Source: an uncultured Prevotellaceae bacterium (GTDB taxonomy: Bacteria > Bacteroidota > Bacteroidia > Bacteroidales > Bacteroidaceae). Taken from it: a DNA stretch of 46,046 nt. Position 1 is the stretch's first letter; the number at the start of each line of letters is the position of its first letter. Below, in pieces: positions 16,142-25,044 of this stretch. The translations under genes were made by a program, and so were the position numbers. Below the pieces are notes generated by a model that did not search any database, was not told the DNA's origin, and was given only the letters and a program-made list of their open reading frames with translations. The DNA is taken from positions 1 through 46,046 of the forward strand of contig CACYJV010000027.1 of NCBI GenBank assembly GCA_902774815.1, given 5' to 3'.

Positions 16142-16969
16142 TTACCTCTCTTCATTCACCAGTATCTCGCTTACTTCCGTCACGCTGTCCATCCAGCCAT
16201 TCATGATAACTGCCGGCGAATGGGTAGTAAGGATGATCTGCACATTGGGATTCAGTTCCATAATCAGGTCGATGAGTTGTTTCTGCCACTCAATATGCAG
16301 GCTTACCTCGGGTTCATCCATAAAGAGCACCGTAGGTTCATTGTCTTCGACGAGCACCGTCAGCAGGATAGCAAGCATCTGTTTCTCACCACTGGAGAGT
16401 TGGTAGGGCATCAGCGTCTCGCCAATCTGCGTGAATCGTATTTCGTTTTCGGTACGGATGACGCGCTTACCCGTTTCCTTAAACAAGTCGTCGAGTATGT
16501 CTTGAAAGCGTGTCTTGCGCTGCGAGATTTCCTGCGCCCGCTTGGCAGCATCAGGCTCACCGCTTTGCAGTATCGAAATCAGTCGGTTGCCGATGTTAAC
16601 TTGGTAATCTAAATACTTGCGCTGCAGGTTATAGAGTTGGAAATCAAGTGCCGACGAGATGCGGGAATCGATCTGCGCAATGGTATCGGCATCGAGAACG
16701 GGCATGTCGAACGACCTCATCAGGTCGTAACGTATCCACTTGGCATCCTCAGGCTCCACCTTCAGATGGACACCTTTCAGCAAATGACTCGGAAACTCAC
16801 CACCCTGCGACAGACTCTTCACCACTTTGTTGAGGATGGTCGACTTGCCTTCGCCGTTGATGCCAGAGAGTATGTTCACGTGGCGGTCCAGATTCCACAC
16901 CACATGCTTCTTGCCGCTCCAAAGCGACTCTATCTCAATTTGCGTTATGTATTCTGCATATTTTGCCAT
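16142..16969 (-). CDS. Compact ABC/SMC-like AAA ATPase paired with DUF4435
   Basis: The start ATG 16967-16969 (MAKYAEYITQIEIESLW) is fixed by a promoter just upstream; the earlier in-frame ATG at 17029 lies inside the -33 box. The 275-residue product has Walker A GINGEGKST (36-44), ABC-type signature LSSGEKQ (191-197), Walker B TVLFMDEPE (213-221) and the following THSP histidine (H250). This is the AAA_15/AAA_21 (OLD-like) arrangement, but shorter than AriA or OLD ATPases because the insert between Walker A and the signature is small. Together with the next gene it forms a two-gene ATPase-TOPRIM unit. Substrate and trigger are unknown. Confidence 0.88.
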   Translation of the reverse strand: MAKYAEYITQIEIESLWSGKKHVVWNLDRHVNILSGINGEGKSTILNKVVKSLSQGGEFPSHLLKGVHLKVEPEDAKWIRYDLMRSFDMPVLDADTIAQIDSRISSALDFQLYNLQRKYLDYQVNIGNRLISILQSGEPDAAKRAQEISQRKTRFQDILDDLFKETGKRVIRTENEIRFTQIGETLMPYQLSSGEKQMLAILLTVLVEDNEPTVLFMDEPEVSLHIEWQKQLIDLIMELNPNVQIILTTHSPAVIMNGWMDSVTEVSEILVNEER

Positions 16970-16999
16970 AGGCCCATGGATTGTTTCTAGTTTCCTTTG

Positions 17000-17030
17000 C
17001 AAATATAGCGTGTTTTTCTGAATTAGCAAA
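17000..17030 (-). promoter_or_regulatory. Promoter of the ATPase-DUF4435 operon
   Basis: Minus-strand TATATTTG (17000-17007) and TTTG (17027-17030) with an exact 19-base spacer. Expected start near 16993 and a leader of about 24 bases. This is among the best promoters in the window. Confidence 0.8.
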
Positions 17031-17064
17031 ATATTTTAGGAAGTTAATGACGCTTAGGCCCAAG

Positions 17065-17106
17065 AAAAACCGGGGTATGAAGAAACTTTGCAACTCCATA
17101 CCCCGG
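17065..17106 (-). terminator. Terminator of nhaD
   Basis: CCGGGGTATG (17070-17079) pairs with CATACCCCGG (17097-17106). On the minus strand the stem is followed by a T-run (GGTTTTTC). It separates nhaD from the ATPase operon. Confidence 0.85.
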
Positions 17107-17127
17107 ACCTTTATATCCTAAGACATA

Positions 17128-18477
17128 TTAGACGCCGAACACAAACGTGCGCAGTGCCCAATAGCTGATGATACCTAAAATATAGCCAACAAAGGCTATC
17201 CACGTGATGCGGCGCAGGTACCAACCGAAGGTAATCTTCTCGAGACCCATCACAACGACACCAGCTGCGGAGCCAATGATAAGCATGGAACCACCCACAC
17301 CAGCACAATAGGCCAGCAATTGCCAGAAAATACCGTCGACAGCCATATCACCAACGGCCTGTACGGGATACATACCCATGCAGCCAGCCACGAGGGGCAC
17401 GTTGTCGACGATGGACGACAGCACGCCGATGATGCCGGTGACGAGGTAATGGTTGCCAGCGAAGGCCACGTCAAGGCCCTTGCCGAGAGCAGTAAGCACA
17501 CCGATAGTCTCCAGACAAGCCACTGCCATGAGAATGCCAAGGAAGAACAGGATGGTGGACATGTCGATGCGCGAGAGCATGTCGGTGACACGCTTCTGCA
17601 TAGCACCCTTCTCCTCTTCTTCCTGCAGACGGGCATAGAACACCTCCGTAACGGTCCAGAGAATGCCGAGAACGAGCAGGATGCCCACGAACGGCGGCAG
17701 GTGGGTGATGCTCTTGAAGATGGGCACGAAGATGAGTCCGCCCACGCCAAGGAAGAAGATGGTCTTGCGCTGGTTGGTGGTGAGGGCACTGGCCTGGAAA
17801 CTGTAGGCCTGGTCCTCAGTGAACGTGAGTCGGCCCTTCAGCGAGAGGCTGAGGATGTAGGCCGGGATGACCATCGACACGAGCGAGGGGATGAGAATTT
17901 CCGAGATGACACCAGCTGCCGTGATGACGCCCTTGTTCCACAGCATAATCGTGGTGACATCGCCTATGGGCGAGAAAGCGCCACCGGAGTTGGCAGCGAT
18001 GATGACGAGGGCGGCATAGACCATGCGGTCCTTCTTGTCGCTGACGAGCTTGCGCAGAATCATGATCATCACTATCGACGTGGTAAGGTTGTCGAGGATG
18101 GCCGAAAGCACAAACGTCATGAAAGCAATACGCCACAAGAGTTTTTTCTTGCTGCGCGTCTGCAATGTGTCACGCACGAAGTTGAAACCACCGTTCTGGT
18201 CGACCAGCTCAACGATGGTCATGGCTCCCATGAGGAAGAACAACGTGGTGGCTGTAGAACCTAGATGGCGCTCAATTTCTTCACTGACCACCAAGGCTTT
18301 GACATCGCCGATGGCAGCAGCCAGATACTGTGCCGGATCAATCATGAAGAGTGTCCAGCATACTACGAACATCAGCAGCGCAACGGCGGCCTTGTTCACT
18401 TTCGTCACGCTTTCGATGGCAATAAAGAAATAGCCGATAACGAATGCGACGATGATAGCAATTGTAAGACTTGACAT
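17128..18477 (-). CDS. nhaD: Na+/H+ antiporter NhaD
   Basis: The 449-residue protein is strongly hydrophobic with about 12 membrane helices. It carries motifs typical of the NhaD/ion-transporter superfamily: LFFLMGAMTIVELVDQNGGF, SAILDNLTTSIVMIMILR, and ANSGGAFSPIGDVTTIMLW; a second inverted-repeat half contains SSIVDNVPLVAGCMGMYP. NhaD extrudes sodium in exchange for protons at the inner membrane. It is flanked by its own terminator and by a -7 box upstream (18538-18545), so it appears monocistronic. Confidence 0.93.
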   Translation of the reverse strand: MSSLTIAIIVAFVIGYFFIAIESVTKVNKAAVALLMFVVCWTLFMIDPAQYLAAAIGDVKALVVSEEIERHLGSTATTLFFLMGAMTIVELVDQNGGFNFVRDTLQTRSKKKLLWRIAFMTFVLSAILDNLTTSIVMIMILRKLVSDKKDRMVYAALVIIAANSGGAFSPIGDVTTIMLWNKGVITAAGVISEILIPSLVSMVIPAYILSLSLKGRLTFTEDQAYSFQASALTTNQRKTIFFLGVGGLIFVPIFKSITHLPPFVGILLVLGILWTVTEVFYARLQEEEEKGAMQKRVTDMLSRIDMSTILFFLGILMAVACLETIGVLTALGKGLDVAFAGNHYLVTGIIGVLSSIVDNVPLVAGCMGMYPVQAVGDMAVDGIFWQLLAYCAGVGGSMLIIGSAAGVVVMGLEKITFGWYLRRITWIAFVGYILGIISYWALRTFVFGV

Positions 18478-18537
18478 TTTTGTTGATTATTACTTTTTAT
18501 TTGTAGTTTCTCTGGTTGTCGATTTCTCATTGAGTTG

Positions 18538-18545
18538 CAAAGATA
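18538..18545 (-). promoter_or_regulatory. -7 box of nhaD
   Basis: Minus-strand TATCTTTG, about 60 bases upstream of the nhaD start. No clear -33 match at the usual distance. Confidence 0.45.
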
Positions 18546-18641
18546 CTCACTTTTTTCCATTTCGGAGAGTTTAGGCGAAGAAAAAAGCCAGAAAAGGCAA
18601 AAAAACCACCTCTTTTCAATGTTTAATTCTCAACTTTTTCG

Positions 18642-18649
18642 TATCTTTG
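18642..18649 (+). promoter_or_regulatory. -7 box of the acyltransferase gene
   Basis: TATCTTTG. Expected start near 18656. It overlaps an upstream in-frame ATG (18647), so the coding start is placed at 18692. Confidence 0.5.
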
Positions 18650-18691
18650 CAAACTATAGTTTACAAAAACCGATTACATCTTCGCAACCAT

Positions 18692-19843
18692 ATGACTACC
18701 CACTTAGCCTACGGCAACACTTTTTCCGACTCAAAGCCCCACTACATGATACTTGATGGGCTCAGAGGCGTGGCTGCTTTGCTTGTTGTGCTTTATCATG
18801 TGTTTGAGTGCTTCGACTGGTCGCCGGCCCCTCATGGGTATTTGGCCGTGGATTTCTTCTTCGTACTCTCTGGATTTGTCATTGGCTATGCCTATGACGA
18901 CAGATGGAAACCTGCTGCCGGGACCAACCGGCCACGGCTTACTCTAGGTGGATTCTTCCGCCGTCGCCTCATCCGTCTGCACCCGATGGTGGTGGCCGGA
19001 GCCGTTATCGGGGCTGTGTGCTTCCTGCTTCAAGGCAGCGTGCGGTGGGATGGTTCACACGTGAGGATAATCCTCGTGATGGTGGCCATGCTGTATGGCA
19101 TGTTCATGGTGCCACTTTGGCCAGGAGCAAGGGCCGACGTGCGCGGCAATGGTGAGATGTTCCCGCTGAACGGGCCCAACTGGTCGCTATTCTTTGAGTA
19201 CATCGGCAACATCTTCTATGCCCTTCTGCTGCGCCGACTCCCTACCAGATGGCTGGCGGCTGTGGCTGCTGTCATGGGGTGCCTGCTGACACACATCGCC
19301 CTGCGCGACGGTTATCTCGGCGTGGGCTGGTCGATGGTCGACGGAGGTTTCTGGAGTGGTTCGGTGCGCATGCTGTTTCCCTACACCATAGGCATGCTTT
19401 TGGCACGCGAATTCCGTCCCGGTAAGGTACGCCATGCATTCTGGCTGTGCAGTCTTGTCATCGTAGGCGTAGGCTGCCTTCCATTGCTTTGGGGTGAAAT
19501 GTCGCCACTGATCAATGGCCTGTACGATGCCATTTGCGTCGTCTTCGTGTTCCCTTTGCTGGTGTGGGTGGGTGCCTCTGAACTGAATATGGATACGAAT
19601 ACGACAAGGGTAAGTGCTTTTCTGGGCAACCTTTCCTATCCACTCTACGCAGTCCACTACCCGCTGATGTACCTTTTTTATGCCTATATTGGTTTCCATG
19701 GCGACCTTGTGCCCATCAGCAAGTTGGCCGATGTATGGCCCGTTGCCATCGCCTTGCCAATAGTATGCATTTTGTTGGGGTGGCTATGCTTCCACTACTA
19801 CGACCTGCCCCTGCGCCGGTGGTTGTCCAAGCATTGGCAGTGA
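18692..19843 (+). CDS. Acyltransferase-3 family membrane protein (OafA/OatA-like)
   Basis: The 383-residue protein has about ten membrane helices and the acyltransferase-3 hallmarks near the N-terminus: LDGLRGVAALLVVLYHVFE and GYLAVDFFFVLSGFVIGYAY, with the conserved Arg and His in the first motif. Members move acetyl or other acyl groups across the membrane onto O-antigen, peptidoglycan or other glycans. There is no attached SGNH domain. It stands 36 bases upstream of rhaB in the same direction, so co-transcription with the rha genes is possible, although a function in rhamnose catabolism is not expected. It may instead modify a rhamnose-containing glycan (speculative). Confidence 0.87.
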   Translation: MTTHLAYGNTFSDSKPHYMILDGLRGVAALLVVLYHVFECFDWSPAPHGYLAVDFFFVLSGFVIGYAYDDRWKPAAGTNRPRLTLGGFFRRRLIRLHPMVVAGAVIGAVCFLLQGSVRWDGSHVRIILVMVAMLYGMFMVPLWPGARADVRGNGEMFPLNGPNWSLFFEYIGNIFYALLLRRLPTRWLAAVAAVMGCLLTHIALRDGYLGVGWSMVDGGFWSGSVRMLFPYTIGMLLAREFRPGKVRHAFWLCSLVIVGVGCLPLLWGEMSPLINGLYDAICVVFVFPLLVWVGASELNMDTNTTRVSAFLGNLSYPLYAVHYPLMYLFYAYIGFHGDLVPISKLADVWPVAIALPIVCILLGWLCFHYYDLPLRRWLSKHWQ

Positions 19844-19879
19844 ACCATGATCGATAACAATAAGAAAAGCTAACACTAT

Positions 19880-21400
19880 ATGAAAGTACAAAAATCATTC
19901 TTTGCCGTTGACCTGGGAGCCACGAGTGGCAGAACCATCGTTGGCACATTGGCAGACGGACAACTGCACATGGAGGAACTGACGCGGTTCGGCAATGCGC
20001 TGATTGAGGTGGGTGGCCATTTCTATTGGGACATCTTCGCCCTCTATAACGAGATTATCGGCGGACTGAAACTGGCCGCACATCGGGGAATCGACATCGA
20101 GAGCATCGGCATCGACACGTGGGGAGTTGACTTCGTGTGCATTGGTAGCGATGGCGCCATCATGCGCAATCCTCTCTCCTATCGCGACCCTCATACTTTC
20201 AAGGCCATCGACCACTATTTCAACCACGTGAAGAGCCGCGACGAAGTGTACAGCCTCACAGGCATCCAGTTCATGAACTTCAACTCGCTCTTCCAGCTGC
20301 ACGCCATGCGCAGCGAGGGAAACAGCGCCCTTGAACACGCAGAAAAGATTCTGTTCATGCCCGATGCTTTGGGCTATATGCTCACTGGACAGGCCGTCTG
20401 TGAATACACTATCGCGTCAACTTCGCAAATGCTTGACCCACGTACGCATGAACTGGCGCCTGCATTGCTCGCATCGGTAGGATTGGAACGCGAGAAGTTT
20501 GGACGCATGGTGATGCCCGGAACCCGTGTAGGCACACTCACCGAAGAAGTGCAACGCATGACGGGACTCGGGCCTGTGCCCGTCGTAGCTGTGGCGGGTC
20601 ACGACACAGGATCGGCAGTTGCCGCCGTGCCAGCCCGTGATGAACACTTTGCATACCTATCCAGTGGCACTTGGAGCCTGATGGGTATCGAGACACCCGA
20701 TGCCGTTATCAACTCCCGAAGCTATGAGTTGAACTTCACCAACGAGGGAGGTGTCGAGGGAACCACACGCTTCTTGAAGAACATCTGCGGCATGTGGCTC
20801 TACGAACGTTGCCGCAAAGAATGGAGTGAGGAAGCAAAGAAGGCAAGTAACCAAAACGATGACTCGCTGTCGCATGCCGTTCTGCAGGCCGAGGCTATGC
20901 AGTCGGAAGCTTTCCGTTCCATCATCAATCCCGACGATGCCGCTTTTGCCAACCCTTCGTCGATGGTCGAAGCCATCAAACAGTATTGTCGCGACACACA
21001 ACAGCCTGTACCCACAACGCGGGCAGAGATCTGCAGGTGCATTTTCGACTCGCTGGCTCTGCGCTATCGGCAGGTGTTCGGGTGGCTAAAGGAATTCTCG
21101 CCCGTTTCGATAGACGTGCTCCACATCATCGGTGGCGGCTCGCTCAACAAATATCTGAACCAGATGACTGCCGACGCCTGCGAGGCGAGGGTGCTGGCCG
21201 GACCGCAAGAGTGTACGGCTTTGGGCAACATCATGATGCAAGCCAAGGCCTGCGGAATGGTGAACGACATCTGGGAGATGCGAAAACTCATAGCTTCAGC
21301 CATCGAAATGCAGTGCTTTGAGCCCACAAACCATAGCGAAATATGGGCTGAAGCATACGAAAAATACCTACGTATTGTTGGGATGAAGGATGAAAGATGA
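19880..21400 (+). CDS. rhaB: Rhamnulokinase
   Basis: The 506-residue FGGY-type kinase phosphorylates L-rhamnulose to rhamnulose 1-phosphate in the cytoplasm. The phosphate-binding motif VDLGATSGRT is at residues 10-19. Further matches are SIGIDTWGVDF, the adenosine-binding AGHDTGSAVAAVPA, SSGTWSLMGIE and the C-terminal HIIGGGSLNKYLNQMTAD. Together with the adjacent rhaA and permease and the nearby rhaD, the assignment to rhamnulose rather than fuculose or xylulose is secure. The spacer to rhaA (21401-21474) carries GGATGAA-type direct repeats. Confidence 0.95.
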   Translation: MKVQKSFFAVDLGATSGRTIVGTLADGQLHMEELTRFGNALIEVGGHFYWDIFALYNEIIGGLKLAAHRGIDIESIGIDTWGVDFVCIGSDGAIMRNPLSYRDPHTFKAIDHYFNHVKSRDEVYSLTGIQFMNFNSLFQLHAMRSEGNSALEHAEKILFMPDALGYMLTGQAVCEYTIASTSQMLDPRTHELAPALLASVGLEREKFGRMVMPGTRVGTLTEEVQRMTGLGPVPVVAVAGHDTGSAVAAVPARDEHFAYLSSGTWSLMGIETPDAVINSRSYELNFTNEGGVEGTTRFLKNICGMWLYERCRKEWSEEAKKASNQNDDSLSHAVLQAEAMQSEAFRSIINPDDAAFANPSSMVEAIKQYCRDTQQPVPTTRAEICRCIFDSLALRYRQVFGWLKEFSPVSIDVLHIIGGGSLNKYLNQMTADACEARVLAGPQECTALGNIMMQAKACGMVNDIWEMRKLIASAIEMQCFEPTNHSEIWAEAYEKYLRIVGMKDER

Positions 21401-21450
21401 AGGATGAGAATTGAAAGACGTAGGATGAATGTTGAAAGAAGATAGAAGAA
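21383..21450 (+). repeat. GATGAA(A/G)-type simple repeats between rhaB and rhaA
   Basis: Repeated words GGATGAAAGATG, GGATGAGAATTGAAAG and GGATGAATGTTGAAAG run from the last codons of rhaB into the spacer. In composition this is the complement of the G-poor leaders noted elsewhere (purine-rich here). Confidence 0.6.
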
Positions 21451-21474
21451 ATAACTAATTATAATCAATCATTT

Positions 21475-22728
21475 ATGAAAGCTGAACTCATTGAAAAAGC
21501 CTATGCCGTAGCACGCGAACGCTACGCAGCCATCGGCGTCGACACCGATGCCGTTCTGAAGAAACTTCAGAAACAACAAATCTCCCTACACTGCTGGCAA
21601 ACCGACGACGTGGTGGGGTTTGAGCGCAACGATGCACTGTCAGGAGGTATCCAGACCACGGGTAACTATCCCGGACGGGCACGCAACATCGACGAAGTGC
21701 GCCAGGACATCGAGTTTGTGAAGACGCTTTTGGCAGGTAACCACCGTCTGAACCTGCACGAAATCTATGGAGACTTCGGCGGACAGTTCGTCGATCGCGA
21801 CCAAGTAGAGGTGAAGCACTTCCAGAGTTGGATGGACTGGGCACGCGAGAACAACATGAAACTGGACTTCAACTCAACCAGTTTCTCGCATCCGAAGAGC
21901 GGTGACATGACGCTATCTAATCCAGATAAATCCATACGCGACTTCTGGATTGAGCATACCAAGCGTTGTCGCCGCATTGCCGATGCCATGGGACGTGCTC
22001 AAGGCGATCCTTGCATCATGAACATCTGGGTGCACGACGGCTCAAAGGACGTTCCCGTGCAGCGCCAGAAGTATCGTGAACTGCTGGCTGCCTCGCTTGA
22101 CGAGATTATGGAGGAGAAACTCGACGGCGTAAAGAACTGTTTCGAGGCCAAGTTGTTCGGTATCGGCCTGGAAAGCTACACCGTAGGTTCGCATGACTTC
22201 TACACCGCCTACTGTGCCACTCGCAAACAGATGTACACCCTGGACACTGGCCACTACGAACCTACTGAAAACGTCAGCGACTTCGTTTCGACGCTGCTCA
22301 TGTACGTACCGGAACTGATGCTACACGTATCGCGTCCCGTGCGTTGGGATTCCGATCACGTGACCATCATGAACGACCAGACACTGGATCTCTTCAAGGA
22401 ACTGGTGCGCAGCAATGGGTTGGACCGCGCTCATGTAGGTCTGGACTACTTCGATGCCAGCATTAACCGCATCGGCGCATATATTATAGGTTCACGTGCG
22501 ACCCAGAAGTGCATCCTGCAAGCCATGCTTGAGCCCCTCGAACTGTTGCGCCAGTACGAAGACAACGGCCAATACTTCGAGCGTCTGGCACTGATGGAGG
22601 AAGCAAAGTCTATGCCTTTCGGTGCCGTCTTCGACTATTTCAACCTGCAGAACAACGTTCCCGTAGGCGAAGAGTTCATCAGCTGCATCCAGGAGTACGA
22701 ACGTAACGTAACGAGCAAGAGATCATGA
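21475..22728 (+). CDS. rhaA: L-rhamnose isomerase
   Basis: The 417-residue enzyme converts L-rhamnose to L-rhamnulose in a metal-dependent reaction. Full-length family features are visible: HCWQTDDVVGFE and the following GGIQTTGNYPG near the N-terminus, FEAKLFGIGLESYTVGS, MYTLDTGHYEPTE, the metal-ligand region HVSRPVRWDSDHV and GLDYFDASINRIGAY. Its stop codon overlaps the permease start (ATGA at 22725-22728), so isomerase and permease are translationally coupled. Confidence 0.97.
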   Translation: MKAELIEKAYAVARERYAAIGVDTDAVLKKLQKQQISLHCWQTDDVVGFERNDALSGGIQTTGNYPGRARNIDEVRQDIEFVKTLLAGNHRLNLHEIYGDFGGQFVDRDQVEVKHFQSWMDWARENNMKLDFNSTSFSHPKSGDMTLSNPDKSIRDFWIEHTKRCRRIADAMGRAQGDPCIMNIWVHDGSKDVPVQRQKYRELLAASLDEIMEEKLDGVKNCFEAKLFGIGLESYTVGSHDFYTAYCATRKQMYTLDTGHYEPTENVSDFVSTLLMYVPELMLHVSRPVRWDSDHVTIMNDQTLDLFKELVRSNGLDRAHVGLDYFDASINRIGAYIIGSRATQKCILQAMLEPLELLRQYEDNGQYFERLALMEEAKSMPFGAVFDYFNLQNNVPVGEEFISCIQEYERNVTSKRS

Positions 22729-24056
22729 AGAAAGACTCGTCCTCTCTGAAGAGCACGCTTGCCGTTTCGCTCAACAACTATCTCGATGCCGGAGCCATCG
22801 TGGCAGGTTCGAGCGGCATCACGCTGTGGCAGAACTATCTGGGGCTGTCAGAGATGCACTTGGGATGGCTTAACGCCCTCAGTGCCAATGCCTTGGGAGC
22901 AGCTATCGGTGCCATCATCGGTGGATTCCTTGCCGACAGATTCGGTCGGAAGTTCATTTTCACTTACAACCTGCTGGTCTACATGCTTGGCGTGCTGATT
23001 GTGATGCTGTCAGTCAACTATCCCATGCTGCTAACGGGATTCCTCGTCACAGGAATCTCGGTCGGCATTGGCGTTCCTGCCTCGTGGACGTACATCTCAG
23101 AGTCGTCGGAAGTCAACAACCGTGGCCGCAACATTTGTATCTCACAGATGTCGTGGGGACTTGGCCCGATGTTCATCCTCTTCTTCGGCATGTTGCTTGC
23201 ACCAGGCGGCCTCTTATTTGGCCCGGTGGAAGGTCTGGCTCACGCCATCCTTGGTGCTGATGCTGCAAATGCCGCGGTTGAGGTATTCTCATCGCGCGTG
23301 GTGTTCTTCACGCTATTCGTCGTGGCCTTCGTCGCATGGACATTGCAGAGGCAACTCGACGAAAGTGCTGAGTATACGGCACAGAAGGCTGACGAAAGCA
23401 GCATCGTTGACAACATAAAGATGCTCTTTACCAATCGGATAGCAGTGAAAACAGTAGCCTTTCTGGCATGTATCTACCTGACGTGGAACCTCGTGGCATC
23501 GGTCATGGGATTCTTCATGCCCCACATCTACGAAACTGCAGGCGGCCTTAGCAATGAACAGGCCAACATGCTGAGCTGTGTGAGCTGGGTATTTGTCGTC
23601 GTCACCACGTTCATCATCTCGTTCTTTGTCGACAAGGTGGCCCATCGTCTCTTCTACGTATTCGGACTCGTGGCTGCCCTCACGGCTTGGGTGCTCATCA
23701 TTGGCGGTGGCGTGTCGACTATTGGTGGAATCTGGCTGTTTACCATTCTCTGGGGCATCAACAATGGTAGTTCCGTGCAGGTGTTCTATGCGCTTTGGGG
23801 TTCAGAACTGTTCCCTGCCAAGTTCCGTGCCGGTGCCCAAGGTCTGATGTTCTTCATCGTGCGCGGTCTGTCGGCAGCATGGGGACTGGTGTTCACCTAT
23901 ATCTATGGCGAGAATGGCGAAGGTTTCACCCTTGCCGCCTACTGCATGATTGCCCTGTTGCTCATCTCGCTCATCGTCGGTTTGGCCGGTATGCCCAACA
24001 CACGCGGCAAGTCGCTCAAGCAAATCACCCGCGAACGCTACGGCGAAGATATATAG
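22725..24056 (+). CDS. MFS sugar permease, probable L-rhamnose transporter
   Basis: The 443-residue protein has about 12 membrane helices. The MFS signature between helices 2 and 3 reads GGFLADRFGRKFIF, with the family-typical sugar-porter style segments YISESSEVNNRGRN and NNGSSVQVFYALWGSELFPAKFRAGAQG. It overlaps rhaA by 4 bases and is the last gene before a terminator. RhaT of E. coli (a DMT-type protein) is not seen here; this MFS protein is the likely replacement for rhamnose uptake across the inner membrane. Substrate is inferred from position only. Confidence 0.85.
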   Translation: MKKDSSSLKSTLAVSLNNYLDAGAIVAGSSGITLWQNYLGLSEMHLGWLNALSANALGAAIGAIIGGFLADRFGRKFIFTYNLLVYMLGVLIVMLSVNYPMLLTGFLVTGISVGIGVPASWTYISESSEVNNRGRNICISQMSWGLGPMFILFFGMLLAPGGLLFGPVEGLAHAILGADAANAAVEVFSSRVVFFTLFVVAFVAWTLQRQLDESAEYTAQKADESSIVDNIKMLFTNRIAVKTVAFLACIYLTWNLVASVMGFFMPHIYETAGGLSNEQANMLSCVSWVFVVVTTFIISFFVDKVAHRLFYVFGLVAALTAWVLIIGGGVSTIGGIWLFTILWGINNGSSVQVFYALWGSELFPAKFRAGAQGLMFFIVRGLSAAWGLVFTYIYGENGEGFTLAAYCMIALLLISLIVGLAGMPNTRGKSLKQITRERYGEDI

Positions 24057-24112
24057 ATGACTTGGGACTAACGGATTGGACTAACGGGCAGCAGCCCTTT
24101 AGCCTGACGAAA

Positions 24113-24147
24113 AAGAAGCCAAGCAGACGATTCTGCTTGGCTTCTTT
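24113..24147. terminator. Bidirectional terminator after the rha permease
   Basis: AAGAAGCCAAGCAG (24113-24126) pairs with CTGCTTGGCTTCTT (24133-24146) with an A-run before and a T-run after. It lies between the convergent permease and coiled-coil genes. Confidence 0.88.
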
Positions 24148-24184
24148 CGTTGTTTCTATCTTGAGGATTCTTGCTTTGCGGCAA

Positions 24185-24985
24185 TTATCTGCTCAGTTTG
24201 CTAACCTTGTCGGCAGCTTTCTGTGCCTTCTGCTGAGCCTTCAGCAGGTCAGCCTCAGCCTTCAGGGCCTTCTCGCGGTCCTTCAGGTTGCCCGAAGCAT
24301 CGGCCTTAGCCTTGGCCTTGTTAGCCTTCTGCTGAGCCTTGTCGGCTGCTGAGGCAGTTTTCTTGGCCTGAGCATCAGCCTTAGCCTTGGCTTCCATAGC
24401 CTTCTGCTGCTTCTTGGCTTCCTTCTCGCGAGCCTTAGCTTCCTTCTCACGAGCCTTGGCCTCCTTCTCAGCCTGCTTCTGAGCCTTTTCAGCCTGCTTC
24501 TGAGCCTTTTCAGCCTCCTTCTGGGCTTTCTTCTGCTCCTTCTGTACTCTCTCGGCTTCCTTTTGGGCCTTCTCCTGAGCCTTCTTTTGCTCCTCTATGG
24601 CCTTCTGCTGCTCTTTTTGGGCTTTTTCAGCTTCCTTTTGAGCTTTTTCCTGAGCCTTTTGCTGCTCCTCTACGGCCTTCTGCTGCTCTCTTTGGACCTT
24701 TTCGGCCTCCTTTTGAGCCTGCTCAGCCTGTCTCACATCCTTACGCTGCTGGTCAAGGGCGCGTTGCTGCTCCTTCACCTGCTGGTTAGCTTCCTGAACC
24801 TTCTGCTTCTGCAGCTCGGCAGCCTGTCTGGCAGCCTCTGCCTCAGCCTCTTGCTGCTGGCGAAGCAGTGTGGGATCCACCTGTTGCGTATTGGTCTGAT
24901 TGGTCACGTTAACCTGTGCATTCACAGCGGTGCTGCCTGCACACATAGCGATGGCTACGAGAGCCAGTTTCATCATCTTTTTCAT
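24185..24985 (-). CDS. Secreted, highly charged Ala/Lys/Glu/Gln coiled-coil protein
   Basis: The 266-residue product starts with a signal peptide (MKKMMKLALVAIAMCAGSTAVNAQ). The rest is nearly all helix-forming repeats such as QKEAEKAQKEQQKA and [15 protein letters not shown], with an 11- or 7-residue rhythm, predicting one long coiled coil in the periplasm or on the surface. Composition resembles the TolA stalk, but there is no TolA membrane anchor or C-terminal domain. No enzymatic motif is seen. It starts 59 bases after rhaD in the same direction with no terminator seen between, so it may be co-transcribed with rhaD. The function is unknown. Confidence 0.75.
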   Translation of the reverse strand: MKKMMKLALVAIAMCAGSTAVNAQVNVTNQTNTQQVDPTLLRQQQEAEAEAARQAAELQKQKVQEANQQVKEQQRALDQQRKDVRQAEQAQKEAEKVQREQQKAVEEQQKAQEKAQKEAEKAQKEQQKAIEEQKKAQEKAQKEAERVQKEQKKAQKEAEKAQKQAEKAQKQAEKEAKAREKEAKAREKEAKKQQKAMEAKAKADAQAKKTASAADKAQQKANKAKAKADASGNLKDREKALKAEADLLKAQQKAQKAADKVSKLSR

Positions 24986-25044
24986 ATTCTCTTTAGTTTA
25001 AGTTTATGTTAGCAGTTGTCTTTTTTCACTTCGTTTCCACAGCC

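Noticed and set aside
17320-18264. 314-codon frame antisense to nhaD and 304-codon frame antisense to asnS (10794-11708)
   Set aside because: Both lie fully within strongly supported genes and have His/Asp/Glu-rich shadow compositions.
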